64,000 nucleotides of DNA from Sphingomonas sp. PP-F2F-A104-K0414 (GTDB lineage Bacteria; Pseudomonadota; Alphaproteobacteria; Sphingomonadales; Sphingomonadaceae): the NCBI RefSeq assembly GCF_004340945.1, contig NZ_SLYD01000007.1, positions 166,475-230,474 on the forward strand. The letters run 5' to 3'. The notes below the pieces were generated by a model. That model saw only the letters and a program-made list of their open reading frames with translations, made no database searches and was not told the DNA's origin. Below are positions 37,090-46,587 of the stretch, piece after piece; the first letter of the stretch is position 1, and the number at the start of each line of letters is the position of its first letter. The position numbers were made by a program, and so were the translations under genes.

Positions 37090-38579
37090 GGCTGTCTACC
37101 GCCACGTTTGACCGGTTGCCCGCCGCCGTTGCACGTCCGACCTACGACCGGTCGCGCGTCAAGCGCGGCGTGGTGCATCTCGGCATTGGCGCATTCCACC
37201 GCGCGCATCAGGCGGCGGTGTTCGAGCAAGCGCTGGCAGCCGGCGATCTGCGCTGGGGCATCACCGGCGTATCGCTGCGATCCGCGGGCGTCCGCGACCA
37301 GCTGGCGCCGCAGGATGGTCTCTACACGCTCGTCGTCCGTGACGGCGAAGGGGAGCGCTTGCAGGTCATCGGCGCGGTCATGGACTTGCTCGTTGCGCCG
37401 GAGGATCCGGCCGCGGTGGTTGCCGCGCTGGCGTCGGCGCACACGCATATCGTGACGCTGACGATCACCGAAAAAGGCTACAAGCTCGACCGCGCGACGG
37501 GCAAATTGCAGGCCGGCGATGCCGATGTCGCGCACGATCTGGCCTCGCTCGACGCGCCGCGGACCGCACCCGGGTTCTTCGTCGCCGGGCTCGCGGCGCG
37601 CCATGCGGCGGGCACCGGCCCGCTGACGATCCTCTCGTGCGACAATCTGCCGCACAACGGCACGCTGTTGCGCGACGCGGTGCTGGCGATGGCGGCGGCG
37701 CACGATGCGGACCTGCGCGACTGGATCGCTGCCACCGTGACGTTCCCGCAGACGATGGTCGACCGGATCGTGCCCGCGACCACGCCTGCCGATATCGCCG
37801 CGCTGGCCGGGACGCTGGGGGTCGAGGACCACGCGATGGTGAAGGCGGAGCCGTTCACCCAGTGGGTGATCGAGGATCGCTTCGCCGGCGAACGGCCCGA
37901 TCTGGCGGCGTTCGGCGTCCAACTTACCGACGCGGTGGCGCCGTGGGAGGATGCCAAGCTGCGGCTGCTCAACGGCGCGCATTCGGCGATCGCCTATCTC
38001 GGCGGGCTCGCCGGTTTCGACTTCGTCCACGAGGTCGTCGCGCGGCCCGCGGCGCGCGCGTTCGTCGAAGCGCTGTGGGACGAGAGCGCCACGACGCTCG
38101 ATCCCCCCGCCGCGCTCGATGTCGTGCAATACCGGGCGGCGTTGATGGCGCGCTTCGCCAACCCTGCCCTCCAGCATCGCACCCGCCAGATCGCGATGGA
38201 TGGCTCGCAGAAGCTGCCACAACGGCTGCTCGCGCCAATCGCGGACCGTCGTGCAGTCGGGTTATCGGTCGACGCCCTGGCGCTGGCCGTCGCGGCCTGG
38301 ATGCGGTGGCAGTCGGGCGTTACGGATACGGGGGAGGGCTTCACGATCGACGATCCGATCGGTGATCGGCTCGGAAAAGCGGTTCGCGACGCGACGACGA
38401 CCCAGGAGCGGGTCGATGCGCTGCTGGCTTTGCTGTCGTTCAGGCCCGACCGGAATTTACGGAACGCGATCGTGGCAAACCTGGCAAACCTCGAAAACTC
38501 GGGCGCAATATCGGCGATCGAAGCGGTTCTTGGCAGCCTCGCTCCGCGTGGAAAGGGCGAGGAAATCACCTCGCCCTGA
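37086..38579 (+). CDS. uxuB: Fructuronate reductase / mannitol dehydrogenase family
   Basis: 497 residues. Polyol-specific long-chain dehydrogenase family: N-terminal Rossmann domain (VVHLGIGAFHRAHQA), TITEKGY, SCDNLPHNG, PQTMVDRIVPAT, and the catalytic Lys/Asn/His block in AKLRLLNGAHSAIAYLG. Reduces D-fructuronate to D-mannonate with NADH; mannitol dehydrogenase is the alternative in other contexts, but position after uxaC and in one operon with manD favours UxuB. GTG start at 37086 overlaps the uxaC stop. Last gene of the five-gene operon. Confidence 0.92.
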   Translation: MRLSTATFDRLPAAVARPTYDRSRVKRGVVHLGIGAFHRAHQAAVFEQALAAGDLRWGITGVSLRSAGVRDQLAPQDGLYTLVVRDGEGERLQVIGAVMDLLVAPEDPAAVVAALASAHTHIVTLTITEKGYKLDRATGKLQAGDADVAHDLASLDAPRTAPGFFVAGLAARHAAGTGPLTILSCDNLPHNGTLLRDAVLAMAAAHDADLRDWIAATVTFPQTMVDRIVPATTPADIAALAGTLGVEDHAMVKAEPFTQWVIEDRFAGERPDLAAFGVQLTDAVAPWEDAKLRLLNGAHSAIAYLGGLAGFDFVHEVVARPAARAFVEALWDESATTLDPPAALDVVQYRAALMARFANPALQHRTRQIAMDGSQKLPQRLLAPIADRRAVGLSVDALALAVAAWMRWQSGVTDTGEGFTIDDPIGDRLGKAVRDATTTQERVDALLALLSFRPDRNLRNAIVANLANLENSGAISAIEAVLGSLAPRGKGEEITSP

Positions 38580-38608
38580 CCTAGACCGTCCGGATCCTGA
38601 CGCGGCTG

Positions 38609-38977
38609 TCAGGCGACGGATGCCTTGAGTGCGGGCGTCTGCTGATGCTGCACCACGCGCCATTCCTCATGCTCAAGCCGGCGCATCGTCGTGGTGCAAT
38701 AGGCGGTATAGCCGTCGGCGCCCTCACGGCGGGCTTCGGCCTTGTAGGCGATCGCGATCAGTCCCTCCTGCGGGCGCATGATCTGTTGTTCGCTGAATGT
38801 CACGCTCGACCACCGCGGTGTATCGGCGACGGCCTCGATCGCCTGCGCGCCGGTGAGGACGAACGGCTGTTCCGGCAAGACCATGACGCACTCGTCGTCG
38901 ATCAACGCGTGATAATGGGCCGCGTCGCCGGTCCACAGGCTCTCCTCGAATTCCCAGATCCTGGTGTCGTCCATCAT
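38609..38977 (-). CDS. SnoaL/DUF4440-like small protein
   Basis: 122 residues, no signal peptide. NTF2-like cone fold pattern: IWEFEESLWTGDAAHYHALI, VMVLPEQPFVLTGAQAIEAV, IAIAYKAEA, and a C-terminal strand TTMRRLEHEEWRVVQHQQTP typical of DUF4440/SnoaL-like proteins. Function not predictable; family members range from steroid isomerases to calcineurin-like accessory subunits. GGAGA precedes the two consecutive ATGs. Convergent with uxuB and divergent from the lactate dehydrogenase gene. Confidence 0.78.
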   Translation of the reverse strand: MMDDTRIWEFEESLWTGDAAHYHALIDDECVMVLPEQPFVLTGAQAIEAVADTPRWSSVTFSEQQIMRPQEGLIAIAYKAEARREGADGYTAYCTTTMRRLEHEEWRVVQHQQTPALKASVA

Positions 38978-39225
38978 TGCGTCTCCTTTGCTGATAGGGG
39001 AGCGCCAGGGACTCCAAAACGTTCCGCGAAGCTGATGATAACGTGACGTCTTTAGCGAAAGCGGCGCTGCGGATCGGCGATATTCGCCCGATCGAGAACG
39101 CGCCTATGCGTCCATGTCATTCGATCGATGGTTGGCGCAGGCAAGACCAGCGTGTCGCCGCTGATAGTTTGCTCCGATAATCTGCGCCGAGAGTCTGCGC
39201 GGCGCCCCGAATGTGGAGTTCACCA

Positions 39226-40152
39226 ATGCCTGTTTCATCCCGTATCGCTATCGTCGGTGCCGGTAACGTTGGCGCTACGACCGCCTATGCGCTGATGCTC
39301 CGCGGGTTGTTCGCCGAGATCGTGCTGATCGATACCGATAGCGATCGCGCAACCGCCGAAGCGACCGACATTGCCGACGCCAACGCGATCGCGCGGCCGG
39401 CGCGGATCTGGGCGGGCGACTATGCCGATGCCAGGGACGCAAGCATCCTCGTGATCACCGCCGGAGCCGCGACGGCCGATGGAGAGGCCCGGACGTCGGT
39501 TGCCGGCAAAAGCGCGGTGATCGTACGCACGTGCGTCGACGCGGCGATGGCGGCGGGGTTCGAGGGCATTCTGGTCGTCGCATCCAATCCCGCCGACGCC
39601 ATGGCGCAGGTGGCGCAGGCGACCTCCGGATTGCCGGCGGCGCGGGTGATCGGCACAGGCACGCTGCTCGACAGCAATCGTTTCAGGAAGCGCGTGGCGG
39701 ACCAACTCGCGATCGCTCCCGGCGCGGTCGAAGGCCTGGTTCTGGGCGAACATGGCGACAGCGAAGTCATGGCCTATTCCAGCGTTCGAATCGGCGGCCT
39801 GGATCTCGACGCGTATCTGGATGGGGCAGCGTTCGATCGGGCTTCGGTCGCGCACGAGGTGGTGCGTGCCGGCTATACCATCAGTCACGGCAAGGGACAC
39901 ACATCGTTCGGCGTCGCGACCGCGATCGTCCGGATCTGCGAGGCGATCCAGCGTGACGAACATATCATACTGCCGGTGTCGGCCAAGCTCGATGGTCAGT
40001 TCGGGATTTCAGACCTGTATCTGAGCTTGCCATGCCTCGTCGGCGCGGCCGGGATCATGCGTATCCTGACGCCCGACTTGACGACCGAGGAGACGGCCGC
40101 GCTGCATGCGTCGGCCGACGCGCTGCGCCGCACGCTATCCGAATGCAAATAG
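39226..40152 (+). CDS. ldh: L-lactate dehydrogenase (LDH/MDH family)
   Basis: 308 residues from ATG 39226 (GTGGAG upstream). NAD-binding AIVGAGNVGATTAYALMLRG, adenine-ribose Asp in LIDTDSDRA, VVASNPADAM, TGTLLDSNRFRKRVAD (substrate-carboxylate Arg), and the catalytic GEHGDSEVMAYSS. The substrate-loop position that separates lactate (Gln) from malate (Arg) dehydrogenases reads AGAATADGEART and is not decisive, but the LDSxRFR block and the overall form favour lactate. Stands alone beside the phosphoketolase/acetate kinase genes, consistent with a fermentative energy set. Confidence 0.82.
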   Translation: MPVSSRIAIVGAGNVGATTAYALMLRGLFAEIVLIDTDSDRATAEATDIADANAIARPARIWAGDYADARDASILVITAGAATADGEARTSVAGKSAVIVRTCVDAAMAAGFEGILVVASNPADAMAQVAQATSGLPAARVIGTGTLLDSNRFRKRVADQLAIAPGAVEGLVLGEHGDSEVMAYSSVRIGGLDLDAYLDGAAFDRASVAHEVVRAGYTISHGKGHTSFGVATAIVRICEAIQRDEHIILPVSAKLDGQFGISDLYLSLPCLVGAAGIMRILTPDLTTEETAALHASADALRRTLSECK

Positions 40153-40175
40153 GGCCGCGTCGATCGACGCGACCC
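40152..40175. terminator. Hairpin between ldh and rpsU 3' ends
   Basis: GGGCCGCGTCGA followed directly by TCGACGCGACCC forms a 12-pair stem with a single G-T wobble. On the minus strand it is followed by CTATTTGC, so it could stop rpsU transcription and also ldh transcription, whose stop codon abuts it. Confidence 0.6.
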
Positions 40176-40217
40176 TGCCGGCGCTATCTCAAATAGACGT
40201 CGCGCCGTCGGCGTGAC

Positions 40218-40418
40218 TTAGTTGTCGCGCTCGGCGCGCTTGCGGTCTGCCTTGCGTGTGCGGCTGACGGCGGCAGCGTGTTCACGCGCACGCTTCTCAG
40301 ACGGCTTTTCGTAATGCCGGCGCAACTTCATTTCACGATAGACGCCCTCGCGCTGCAACTTCTTCTTCAAAGCGCGGAGGGCCTGGTCGACGTTGTTGTC
40401 GCGAACGATGATCTGCAT
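40218..40418 (-). CDS. rpsU: 30S ribosomal protein bS21
   Basis: 66 residues: [20 protein letters not shown], followed by a very basic helical tail ([20 protein letters not shown]...[12 protein letters not shown]). This is the typical alphaproteobacterial bS21, a small-subunit protein involved in initiation at mRNA start sites. The ATG at 40418 is chosen because the family begins exactly there; the open frame continues upstream without meaning. Confidence 0.95.
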   Translation of the reverse strand: MQIIVRDNNVDQALRALKKKLQREGVYREMKLRRHYEKPSEKRAREHAAAVSRTRKADRKRAERDN

Positions 40419-40609
40419 GGTAGAAAGGCTTTCGGCGCGCAGTGGCGCAATGGTGAGTCGCCGCCGCTTTATGGCGCCGACGAGTATAAGCCAAGCCCGG
40501 AAATGCATAGCCATGCGCTGATCGCTACAATGCGGCACGATCCAGCTTGAGCCGATGCCCGATACTGGTCGCGTTCCAGGGCGGGATGCCGGGGATAAAC
40601 GCCGCGCCC

Positions 40610-40623
40610 TGCGTAGTTCCCGA
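40610..40623. promoter_or_regulatory. FixJ-box-like site upstream of the phosphoketolase operon
   Basis: TGCGTAGTTCCCGA, identical over 14 bases to the site at 49316-49329 and similar to rhizobial FixJ targets (GTAMGTAG followed by TTTCCC). It lies 113 bases upstream of the first gene of the oxidoreductase/xfp/ackA operon. The rest of the gap 40419-40735 shows no gene or RNA that I recognise. Confidence 0.55.
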
Positions 40624-40735
40624 GGGTCACCGGGCTGGCGGTGAATCGATAGGCCATGCGGGACCCCCGACGTCGAAGCCATCCGCTGCTGCGGGGCGGA
40701 CGGCGCGCGGAAAGCTTTTCTGCAAGGACGTTGCG

Positions 40736-41419
40736 ATGATCGTCGACGAACGAATGCCAACCGACCGCAGGCACGCGGTGATCGTGTGCCATCCCGATCC
40801 GTCGAGTTTCAATCATGCGATCGCGCATACCTACCGCGACGCGGTCCGCGCGACGGGGCAGGGGGTCGTGCTCCGCGACCTGTATGCGATGGGCTTCGAT
40901 CCGGTGCTGACGGCGGCAGAGCGACCGACGGATCGTATCGCGACCTACCGCCAGGACGTGCTCGACGAGATCGCGGCTATCGAGGGCTGCGACGTGTTCG
41001 TGCTGATCTACCCGATCTGGTTCGGCACGCCGCCGGCGATGCTCAAGGGGTATGTCGAACGGGTGTTCGGCGCGGGCGTGCACCCCGACGCGCTGCAAGG
41101 CCGGGCGCGGACCAGCTTGCTGGGCGGCAGGCGCCTGCTGAGCTTTTCGACATCGGCGGCCAGCAAGATCTGGCTCGACGAACAGGGCCAGGGGCAAGGG
41201 CTGAACAGCGTTTTCGACCAGTATATCGTCCATGCCTTCGGAATGCGGTCGCAGGAGCATCGGCGGTTCGCGCATATCGTGCCGGGTCTGAGCCCGCACC
41301 TTGCCCGCGGGTATCTCGAAGAGGTTTCGGCACAGGCGCGTCGCACCTGTGCGCAAGTCGCGTTCGGCGACGAGGCTCTGCTGTCCGACCCCGGTCTCGT
41401 CGCGCAGATGGCGCGCTGA
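40736..41419 (+). CDS. NAD(P)H-dependent oxidoreductase, flavodoxin-like fold
   Basis: 227 residues; ATG at 40736 is preceded by AAGGA. Flavodoxin_2/NQO type: [53 protein letters not shown] (flavin-binding loop), VERVFGAGV, and a C-terminal helical part. Family members transfer two electrons from NAD(P)H to quinones or act as partners of K+/H+ efflux systems. It is the first gene of the transcript that continues with a 38-codon frame, phosphoketolase and acetate kinase, and carries the FixJ-box-like site in its upstream region. Confidence 0.84.
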   Translation: MIVDERMPTDRRHAVIVCHPDPSSFNHAIAHTYRDAVRATGQGVVLRDLYAMGFDPVLTAAERPTDRIATYRQDVLDEIAAIEGCDVFVLIYPIWFGTPPAMLKGYVERVFGAGVHPDALQGRARTSLLGGRRLLSFSTSAASKIWLDEQGQGQGLNSVFDQYIVHAFGMRSQEHRRFAHIVPGLSPHLARGYLEEVSAQARRTCAQVAFGDEALLSDPGLVAQMAR

Positions 41420-41421
41420 CC

Positions 41422-41538
41422 ATGGCGTATTTCGAAGGAAACCGCATGACCCGCGTGATGCACGCCGGCGTCATATCCACGCCGATCGCGATCAGCGGCT
41501 CGACGTGTCCGATGGTAAAAAAGGAGCGTCGAGCATGA
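41422..41538 (+). CDS. Possible 38-residue peptide coupled to phosphoketolase
   Basis: An ATG-started frame begins two bases after the oxidoreductase stop and ends in TGA overlapping the phosphoketolase ATG (ATGA). The peptide contains THxAGVxST-like sequence ([20 protein letters not shown]) and ends basic (VKKERRA). I do not recognise it. A second in-frame ATG at 41446 follows GAAGGAAACC and is a plausible start. It may be a real small protein or simply a device that couples translation to xfp. Confidence 0.35.
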   Translation: MAYFEGNRMTRVMHAGVISTPIAISGSTCPMVKKERRA

Positions 41539-43931
41539 CCGTATTAGCGATGCCATCGTCCGTTGCGGCGCCGACCAAGACACATCCGCTGTCCCCCGAC
41601 GTGTTGCGGCGGATGGATGCCTATTGGCGGGCGGCGAACTATCTGTCGGTCGGGCAGATCTATCTGCGTGACAATGCGTTGCTCGATCGGCCGCTGACGA
41701 TCGCCGACGTGAAGCCGCGGCTGCTCGGCCACTGGGGTACGACGCCGGGGCTGAATTTCCTGTACGTCCATCTCAACCGGCTGATCGTCGCGCATGATCT
41801 CGACATGATCAATATCATCGGGCCGGGGCATGGCGGCCCGGGGCTGGTGGCCAACACCTATCTGGAGGGTTCGTACACCGAGCGCTATCCCGCGATCGAG
41901 CGGAGCCGGAGCGGCATGCACCGGCTGTTCCGGCAGTTCTCGTGGCCGGGTGGCATCCCGAGCCATGTCGCACCCGAGACGCCGGGGTCTATCCACGAAG
42001 GCGGCGAGCTCGGCTATTCGCTGGCGCATGCGTATGGCGCGGCGTTCGACAATCTGGACCTGATCGTCGCGTGCGTGGTCGGCGACGGCGAGGCCGAGAC
42101 GGGCGCGCTGGCGGCGAGCTGGCATTCGAACAAGTTCCTCAACCCCGCGCGCGATGGCGCGGTGCTGCCGATCCTGCATCTCAACGGCTTCAAGATCGCC
42201 AACCCGACGATCCTCGCGCGGATCGATGGGCATGAGCTCGACGCGTTGCTGCGCGGCTATGGACATGAGCCCTATTATGTCGGCGGCAGTGATCCGGCGG
42301 CGGTCCACCAACAGCTCGCCGCGGCGCTCGACAAGGCACTGGCGAAGATCCAGGCGATCCAGGCGGCGGCGCGGATCGAGGGCGTTACGCCCGAGCGACC
42401 GCGTTGGCCGATGATCGTGTTCCGCACGCCGAAAGGCTGGACCGGGCCGAAGTTCGTCGACGGCAAGCCGGTCGAGGGCACCTGGCGCGCGCACCAGGTG
42501 CCGATCGCGGACTTCAAGGATCCCGAGCATCTGCGTCAGCTCGAAGCGTGGATGCGGAGTTATCGGCCGGAGGAGTTGTTCGACGCGAACGGCAAGTTCC
42601 TGGAGGAATACGCATCGCTCGCACCGACCGGGCATCGGCGGATGGGATCGAACCCGCATGCTAACGGCGGCGAGTTGATGGTGCCGCTGTCACTGCCCGA
42701 TTTCCGGGGTTTTGCGGTGCCGGTGGACGCGCCGGGCAAGGTGAAGGCGGAGGCGACGCGAGTGCTCGGGCGGTATCTACGCGACGTAATGAAGCTCAAC
42801 CTGCCGACGGTGAACTTCCGGCTGTTCGGGCCGGACGAGACCGCGTCGAACCGGCTGGCCGACGTGTACGACGTGTCGGGGAAAGTTTGGATGGCGGAGA
42901 TCGAGGCGGTCGACGAGCATCTCGGGCCCGACGGCCGCGTGATGGAGGTGCTGAGCGAGCATCTGTGTCAGGGCTGGCTCGAAGGGTATCTGTTGACCGG
43001 GCGGCACGGGCTGTTCTCGTGTTACGAGGCGTTCGTCCACATCGTCGACTCGATGGTCAACCAGCATGCCAAGTGGCTGAAGACGACCAGGACGATCCCG
43101 TGGCGGCGGCCGATCGCGTCGCTCAATTACCTGCTGACCTCGCATGTCTGGCGGCAGGACCACAACGGGCTGTCGCATCAGGATCCGGGGTTCATCGATC
43201 ACGTCGCGAACAAGACCGCGGACGTCGCGCGGATCTATCTGCCGCCCGATGCGAACTGCCTGTTGTCGGTCGGCGACCACTGCCTGCGCAGTCGCGGCTA
43301 TGTGAACGTGATCGTCGCGGGGAAGCAGCCGGAGTGGCAATGGCTCGGGATCGACGCGGCGGTGCGGCATTGTACCGCGGGCGCTGGGATCTGGGACTGG
43401 GCGGGCGACGATGCAGACCCGGACGTAGTGATGGCGTGTGCGGGCGACGTGCCGACGCTGGAGACGCTCGCGGCGGTGACGCTGTTGAGGGAGTACGTGC
43501 CGGACATTCGCATCCGGGTGGTGAACGTGGTCGACCTGATGAGCCTGCAGCCGCGGTCGGAACATCTTCACGGGCTCGACGAGCGCGAGTTCGATGCGCT
43601 GTTCACGAAGGACACGCCGGTGATCTTTGCGTTCCACGGCTATCCGGCGATGATCCACAAGCTGACCTATCGGCGCGCCAATCACGCGAATATCCATGTC
43701 CGCGGGTATAAGGAAATGGGGACGACGACGACGCCGTTCGACATGGTCGTGCTGAACGATCTCGACCGGTACCGGCTTGCGCTCGACGCGATCGAGCGGA
43801 TCCCGCGCTTCCGCGACCATGTGCCGCGCGAGACGGCGCGGTATTGGACGACGATGGAGCGGCACAAGTTGTACATCGCCGAGCAGGGCGACGATCTGCC
43901 GGAGGTGCGCGACTGGCAATGGTCGCGATAG
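41535..43931 (+). CDS. xfp: Phosphoketolase
   Basis: 798 residues, thiamine-diphosphate enzyme that cleaves xylulose-5-phosphate and/or fructose-6-phosphate to acetyl phosphate plus glyceraldehyde-3-phosphate or erythrose-4-phosphate. Family signatures: [65 protein letters not shown] (ThDP/Mg), [62 protein letters not shown]. Followed by acetate kinase with a 13-base overlap, so acetyl phosphate is converted to ATP. Pentoses from the xylan and arabinan loci could enter here after conversion to xylulose-5-phosphate. Confidence 0.96.
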   Translation: MTVLAMPSSVAAPTKTHPLSPDVLRRMDAYWRAANYLSVGQIYLRDNALLDRPLTIADVKPRLLGHWGTTPGLNFLYVHLNRLIVAHDLDMINIIGPGHGGPGLVANTYLEGSYTERYPAIERSRSGMHRLFRQFSWPGGIPSHVAPETPGSIHEGGELGYSLAHAYGAAFDNLDLIVACVVGDGEAETGALAASWHSNKFLNPARDGAVLPILHLNGFKIANPTILARIDGHELDALLRGYGHEPYYVGGSDPAAVHQQLAAALDKALAKIQAIQAAARIEGVTPERPRWPMIVFRTPKGWTGPKFVDGKPVEGTWRAHQVPIADFKDPEHLRQLEAWMRSYRPEELFDANGKFLEEYASLAPTGHRRMGSNPHANGGELMVPLSLPDFRGFAVPVDAPGKVKAEATRVLGRYLRDVMKLNLPTVNFRLFGPDETASNRLADVYDVSGKVWMAEIEAVDEHLGPDGRVMEVLSEHLCQGWLEGYLLTGRHGLFSCYEAFVHIVDSMVNQHAKWLKTTRTIPWRRPIASLNYLLTSHVWRQDHNGLSHQDPGFIDHVANKTADVARIYLPPDANCLLSVGDHCLRSRGYVNVIVAGKQPEWQWLGIDAAVRHCTAGAGIWDWAGDDADPDVVMACAGDVPTLETLAAVTLLREYVPDIRIRVVNVVDLMSLQPRSEHLHGLDEREFDALFTKDTPVIFAFHGYPAMIHKLTYRRANHANIHVRGYKEMGTTTTPFDMVVLNDLDRYRLALDAIERIPRFRDHVPRETARYWTTMERHKLYIAEQGDDLPEVRDWQWSR

Positions 43932-44959
43932 AGGGGGGCGCGGTAGTTCTGGCGCTCAATAGCGGATCGTCGTCGCTGAAATACGGGCTGTACGCGGTGG
44001 ACACCGAGCCGGTCCTGCTGGTCGGCGGGACGATCGAGACGGCCGAGCATCATGGCGACGATCACGCGCGGTTCTTCGACACGATCGAGACGGCGTTGCA
44101 TGCAGGGCCGACGCCGACTGTGATCGGCCACCGGATCGTCCATGGTGGCCCGCACCGCGACGCGCATTGCCGGATCGACGCTGCGATGATGGCGGATCTG
44201 GAGGCGGCGTGCGCGTTCGCGCCTTTGCATGGGCCGGCGTCGCTGGCGCTGATCCGGGCCGCGGGTGCGCGCTATCCGGGGGTGCCGCAAGTCGCGTGCT
44301 TCGACACGGCGTTCCATGCGGGGATGCCGGACGTTGCGAAGACATTGCCGATCGCCAAGGAATACCGGGCCGGCGGCGTCCGGCGATACGGCTTCCACGG
44401 CCTCTCCTGCGAGTCGATCGTCTATCAGCTCGGTGACAAAATCCCCGCGCGGCTGGTGATCGCGCATCTCGGCAATGGCGCGAGCGTGACCGCAGTGCGC
44501 GATGGCCGATCGATCGACACCAGCATGGGGCTGACCCCGTCTGGCGGCGTGATGATGGCGACGCGGACGGGCGATCTCGATCCGGGCGTGCTGCTGTATC
44601 TCCTGCGTGAGACCGGACTGGACGGTAGCGCGCTGGCGACGCTGGTCGATCACGCATCGGGGATGGCTGGCGTATCGGGACTGTCGGGTGACATGCGGAT
44701 ACTGCGGGCTGCCGCGACGGGTGACGCCGACCTCGCAATCCGGATGTTCGAAAGGTCGGTGTGCAAGCAAATCGCGGCGATGATTGTCTCACTCGGCGGT
44801 GTGGACAGGGTCGTGCTGACCGGCGGCATCGGCGAGAACGATGCGGCGACCGGTCGGGCGATCCGCGCGGGTCTTGCCTGGGTGGCAGAGCTCGATATCC
44901 GCATAATGCCGTCGCAGGAGGATGCGCGGATCGCGTTCCACGCCGCCGCGCTGGGCTGA
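43919..44959 (+). CDS. ackA: Acetate kinase
   Basis: 346 residues, slightly shorter than the usual ~400. Transfers the phosphate of acetyl phosphate to ADP. Motifs: [105 protein letters not shown]. The ATG at 43919 lies inside the xfp 3' end; longer upstream starts are in xfp. Last gene of the oxidoreductase-xfp-ackA operon. Confidence 0.94.
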   Translation: MVAIEGGAVVLALNSGSSSLKYGLYAVDTEPVLLVGGTIETAEHHGDDHARFFDTIETALHAGPTPTVIGHRIVHGGPHRDAHCRIDAAMMADLEAACAFAPLHGPASLALIRAAGARYPGVPQVACFDTAFHAGMPDVAKTLPIAKEYRAGGVRRYGFHGLSCESIVYQLGDKIPARLVIAHLGNGASVTAVRDGRSIDTSMGLTPSGGVMMATRTGDLDPGVLLYLLRETGLDGSALATLVDHASGMAGVSGLSGDMRILRAAATGDADLAIRMFERSVCKQIAAMIVSLGGVDRVVLTGGIGENDAATGRAIRAGLAWVAELDIRIMPSQEDARIAFHAAALG

Positions 44960-44972
44960 CGAATACCGCGAA

Positions 44973-44987
44973 GTACGTGCTTTCCGA
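44973..44987. promoter_or_regulatory. FixJ-box-like site upstream of a 94-residue protein gene
   Basis: GTACGTGCTTTCCGA resembles GTAMGTAG-N-TTTCCC FixJ targets with one change in the first half. It lies 102 bases before the ATG at 45089, just after the ackA stop. Confidence 0.45.
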
Positions 44988-45088
44988 GTCCCGACGCCTT
45001 CGCTTGCCCGCGCTACTGTCTTGATACGGATCAGCCCTTCGACACCCGCATCGTGCGGCAGCGAGGACGAGCCGGCGGGGACTTCGCC

Positions 45089-45373
45089 ATGAACGCTATC
45101 CATACCGAGATGCTCTATTTCCAGCGCCGCCTCAACGCCACGCGAGCGATGGCCGATGCCGCTGCGGGGCCGTGCGCGCGGGTCGCGCATGAAACGCTTG
45201 CCCGTCTGTATGGCGAGACGCTGGCGGCACTCGCTGCCACGCTGCCGTGCTTGATCGCCGAACCGGTGGCTGCGATCCCGCGGCGTGTGTTGCGTGTCGA
45301 GCGCGCGGTGACGCCACCGACGCTGCGCAAGGTGACGGCCCGGCCTCGCCTGACGCTAAAGCTCGCCTGCTAG
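45089..45373 (+). CDS. Small hypothetical protein
   Basis: 94 residues from ATG 45089. A helical N-terminal region (EMLYFQRRLNATRAMADAAA, ARVAHETLARLYGETLAALA) reads like the small sphingomonad proteins carrying a YFQRRL...A.AAHxxLAxxY pattern; a basic C-terminal tail follows. No signal or membrane segment. Function unknown. A FixJ-box-like site upstream and a terminator hairpin downstream support a separate small transcription unit in the FixLJ island. Confidence 0.62.
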   Translation: MNAIHTEMLYFQRRLNATRAMADAAAGPCARVAHETLARLYGETLAALAATLPCLIAEPVAAIPRRVLRVERAVTPPTLRKVTARPRLTLKLAC

Positions 45374-45406
45374 TGCGCGAGCGACGTGCGTCTTGACGTG
45401 AAGCAA

Positions 45407-45438
45407 GGAAAGGCCGGTGGGCATCCCACCGCCTTTCC
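45407..45438. terminator. Bidirectional terminator hairpin
   Basis: GGAAAGGCCGGTGGG, loop CAT, CCCACCGCCTTTCC: 14 pairs with one bulged C. It lies between the convergent 94-residue protein gene and the receiver-domain gene; on the minus strand the stem is followed by TTGCTT. Confidence 0.72.
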
Positions 45439-45444
45439 GTCGTC

Positions 45445-45885
45445 TCACCCTTCGGCATTCCAGGTGGACCAGCCGCGGTCGATCGAGGCGGCGATCGCGG
45501 TGAGGAGGGGGGCGTCGCCGGTGGTGCGGTCGAGGATGCGGTCGCCGTGGCGTTCGGCGGCGTGGATCAGCGCGGGCGGCGGGACGGTACCATCGAGCAG
45601 GATCGCCTTCCCCCGCCAGCCCGATGCGCGCATGGCGTGGAGCGTCTCCATGCCGCTGCCCCCATCACCATCGACTCCGCATGCGACATCGACGACGATG
45701 CAGGGGACGTCGCGCGAGCGGGGATCGGCAAGCAGTGCCGCGCCGGTCGCGTAGGAACGGACGTCGTAGCGTTCGGATAGCAGCATGATCTGCCGCGCGC
45801 GGCGTATCACCGGGTCGCCGTCGACCAGCGAAACGCCGATTCCGAAATGGGGTGGGGCAGGGGATTGGATCGGGTGGTCGGTCAT
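45445..45885 (-). CDS. Degenerate receiver-domain protein
   Basis: 146 residues with a CheY-like fold and no output domain. Alignment with FixJ by eye: LVDGDPVIRRA replaces IVDDDEAIRQS, so one acidic Mg ligand is Gly; the phospho-acceptor region is CIVVDVACG (Asp kept); the switch Thr is Asp (AILLDGTVP) and the conserved Lys is Arg (ILDRTTG). Such changes usually abolish or alter phosphorylation. It is encoded next to fixJ on the same strand and has a perfect GTACGTAG upstream, so it may be a FixJ-controlled modulator of the pathway. Confidence 0.7.
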   Translation of the reverse strand: MTDHPIQSPAPPHFGIGVSLVDGDPVIRRARQIMLLSERYDVRSYATGAALLADPRSRDVPCIVVDVACGVDGDGGSGMETLHAMRASGWRGKAILLDGTVPPPALIHAAERHGDRILDRTTGDAPLLTAIAASIDRGWSTWNAEG

Positions 45886-45934
45886 CGAATATCCTTGTCC
45901 TGACCTTCGATGACACCCCTCCGTCGCCGTGTCT

Positions 45935-45942
45935 GTACGTAG
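45935..45942. promoter_or_regulatory. FixJ-box core upstream of the degenerate receiver gene
   Basis: GTACGTAG, an exact fit to the GTAMGTAG core of rhizobial FixJ binding sites, in the 69-base gap between the fixJ stop and the ATG of the receiver gene. Confidence 0.5.
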
Positions 45943-45954
45943 AAGACGAGGGCG

Positions 45955-46587
45955 TCAGGCGGGTTCGGCGGTCTCGCCAAGGCCCGCCGAAAACGCGATG
46001 CGCAGGACGTCCGACAGGCTGCGCGCGGCGAGTTTCTCCATCAGATTTGCGCGGTGGACTTCGACGGTGCGGGTGGCGATGGCGAGGTCGTAGGCGATCA
46101 GCTTGTTGGGGCGGCCGAGCACCATCCCGTCGAGCACGTCGCGCTCGCGCGGGGTGAGTGCAGCGAGCCGGACGAGCGCGTCGGCGGCGGCGAGGTGTTC
46201 GCGGTCGGACCGGGCGGCGTGGGCGAGCGCGGTTTCGATCGCTGCGAGCAAGGCACTGCGTTCGAACGGCTTTTCGAGAAACTCGATCGCGCCGGCCTTG
46301 ATCGCGCGGACCGCGAGCGTCACGTCGCCGTGGCCGGTCAGCATGATCACGGGCAGCGTGATGCCGGTCTGCGCCAAGCGCGCCTGCACCGCGAACCCGT
46401 CGAGATCGGGCATCCGGACGTCGAGCAGCACGCAGCCGCGCGTTTCGCGCGTGACGGCTTTCAGGAAGTGCGTGCCGGTGGGATAGGTTTCGACGGCATA
46501 GCCCGCCTTGCGCAACAGGAAGCCGACCGACTGCCGGATCGCTTCGTCGTCGTCGACGATGTGCACTGTGCGGAGTGGATCAGACAT
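45955..46587 (-). CDS. fixJ: FixJ-family response regulator
   Basis: 210 residues. Receiver domain: acidic pocket in VHIVDDDEAIRQS, phospho-acceptor Asp56 in GCVLLDVRMPDLDGF, switch Thr in VIMLTGHGD and Lys in IEFLEKPF. LuxR-type HTH at the C-terminus: LTPRERDVLDGMVLGRPNKL, IAYDLAIATRTVEVHRANLM, EKLAARSLSDVLRIA. Transcription activator phosphorylated by the FixL-like kinase encoded upstream, with which it overlaps by 8 bases. FixJ-box-like sequences near xfp, the receiver gene, USP and BON genes are its likely targets. Confidence 0.92.
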   Translation of the reverse strand: MSDPLRTVHIVDDDEAIRQSVGFLLRKAGYAVETYPTGTHFLKAVTRETRGCVLLDVRMPDLDGFAVQARLAQTGITLPVIMLTGHGDVTLAVRAIKAGAIEFLEKPFERSALLAAIETALAHAARSDREHLAAADALVRLAALTPRERDVLDGMVLGRPNKLIAYDLAIATRTVEVHRANLMEKLAARSLSDVLRIAFSAGLGETAEPA

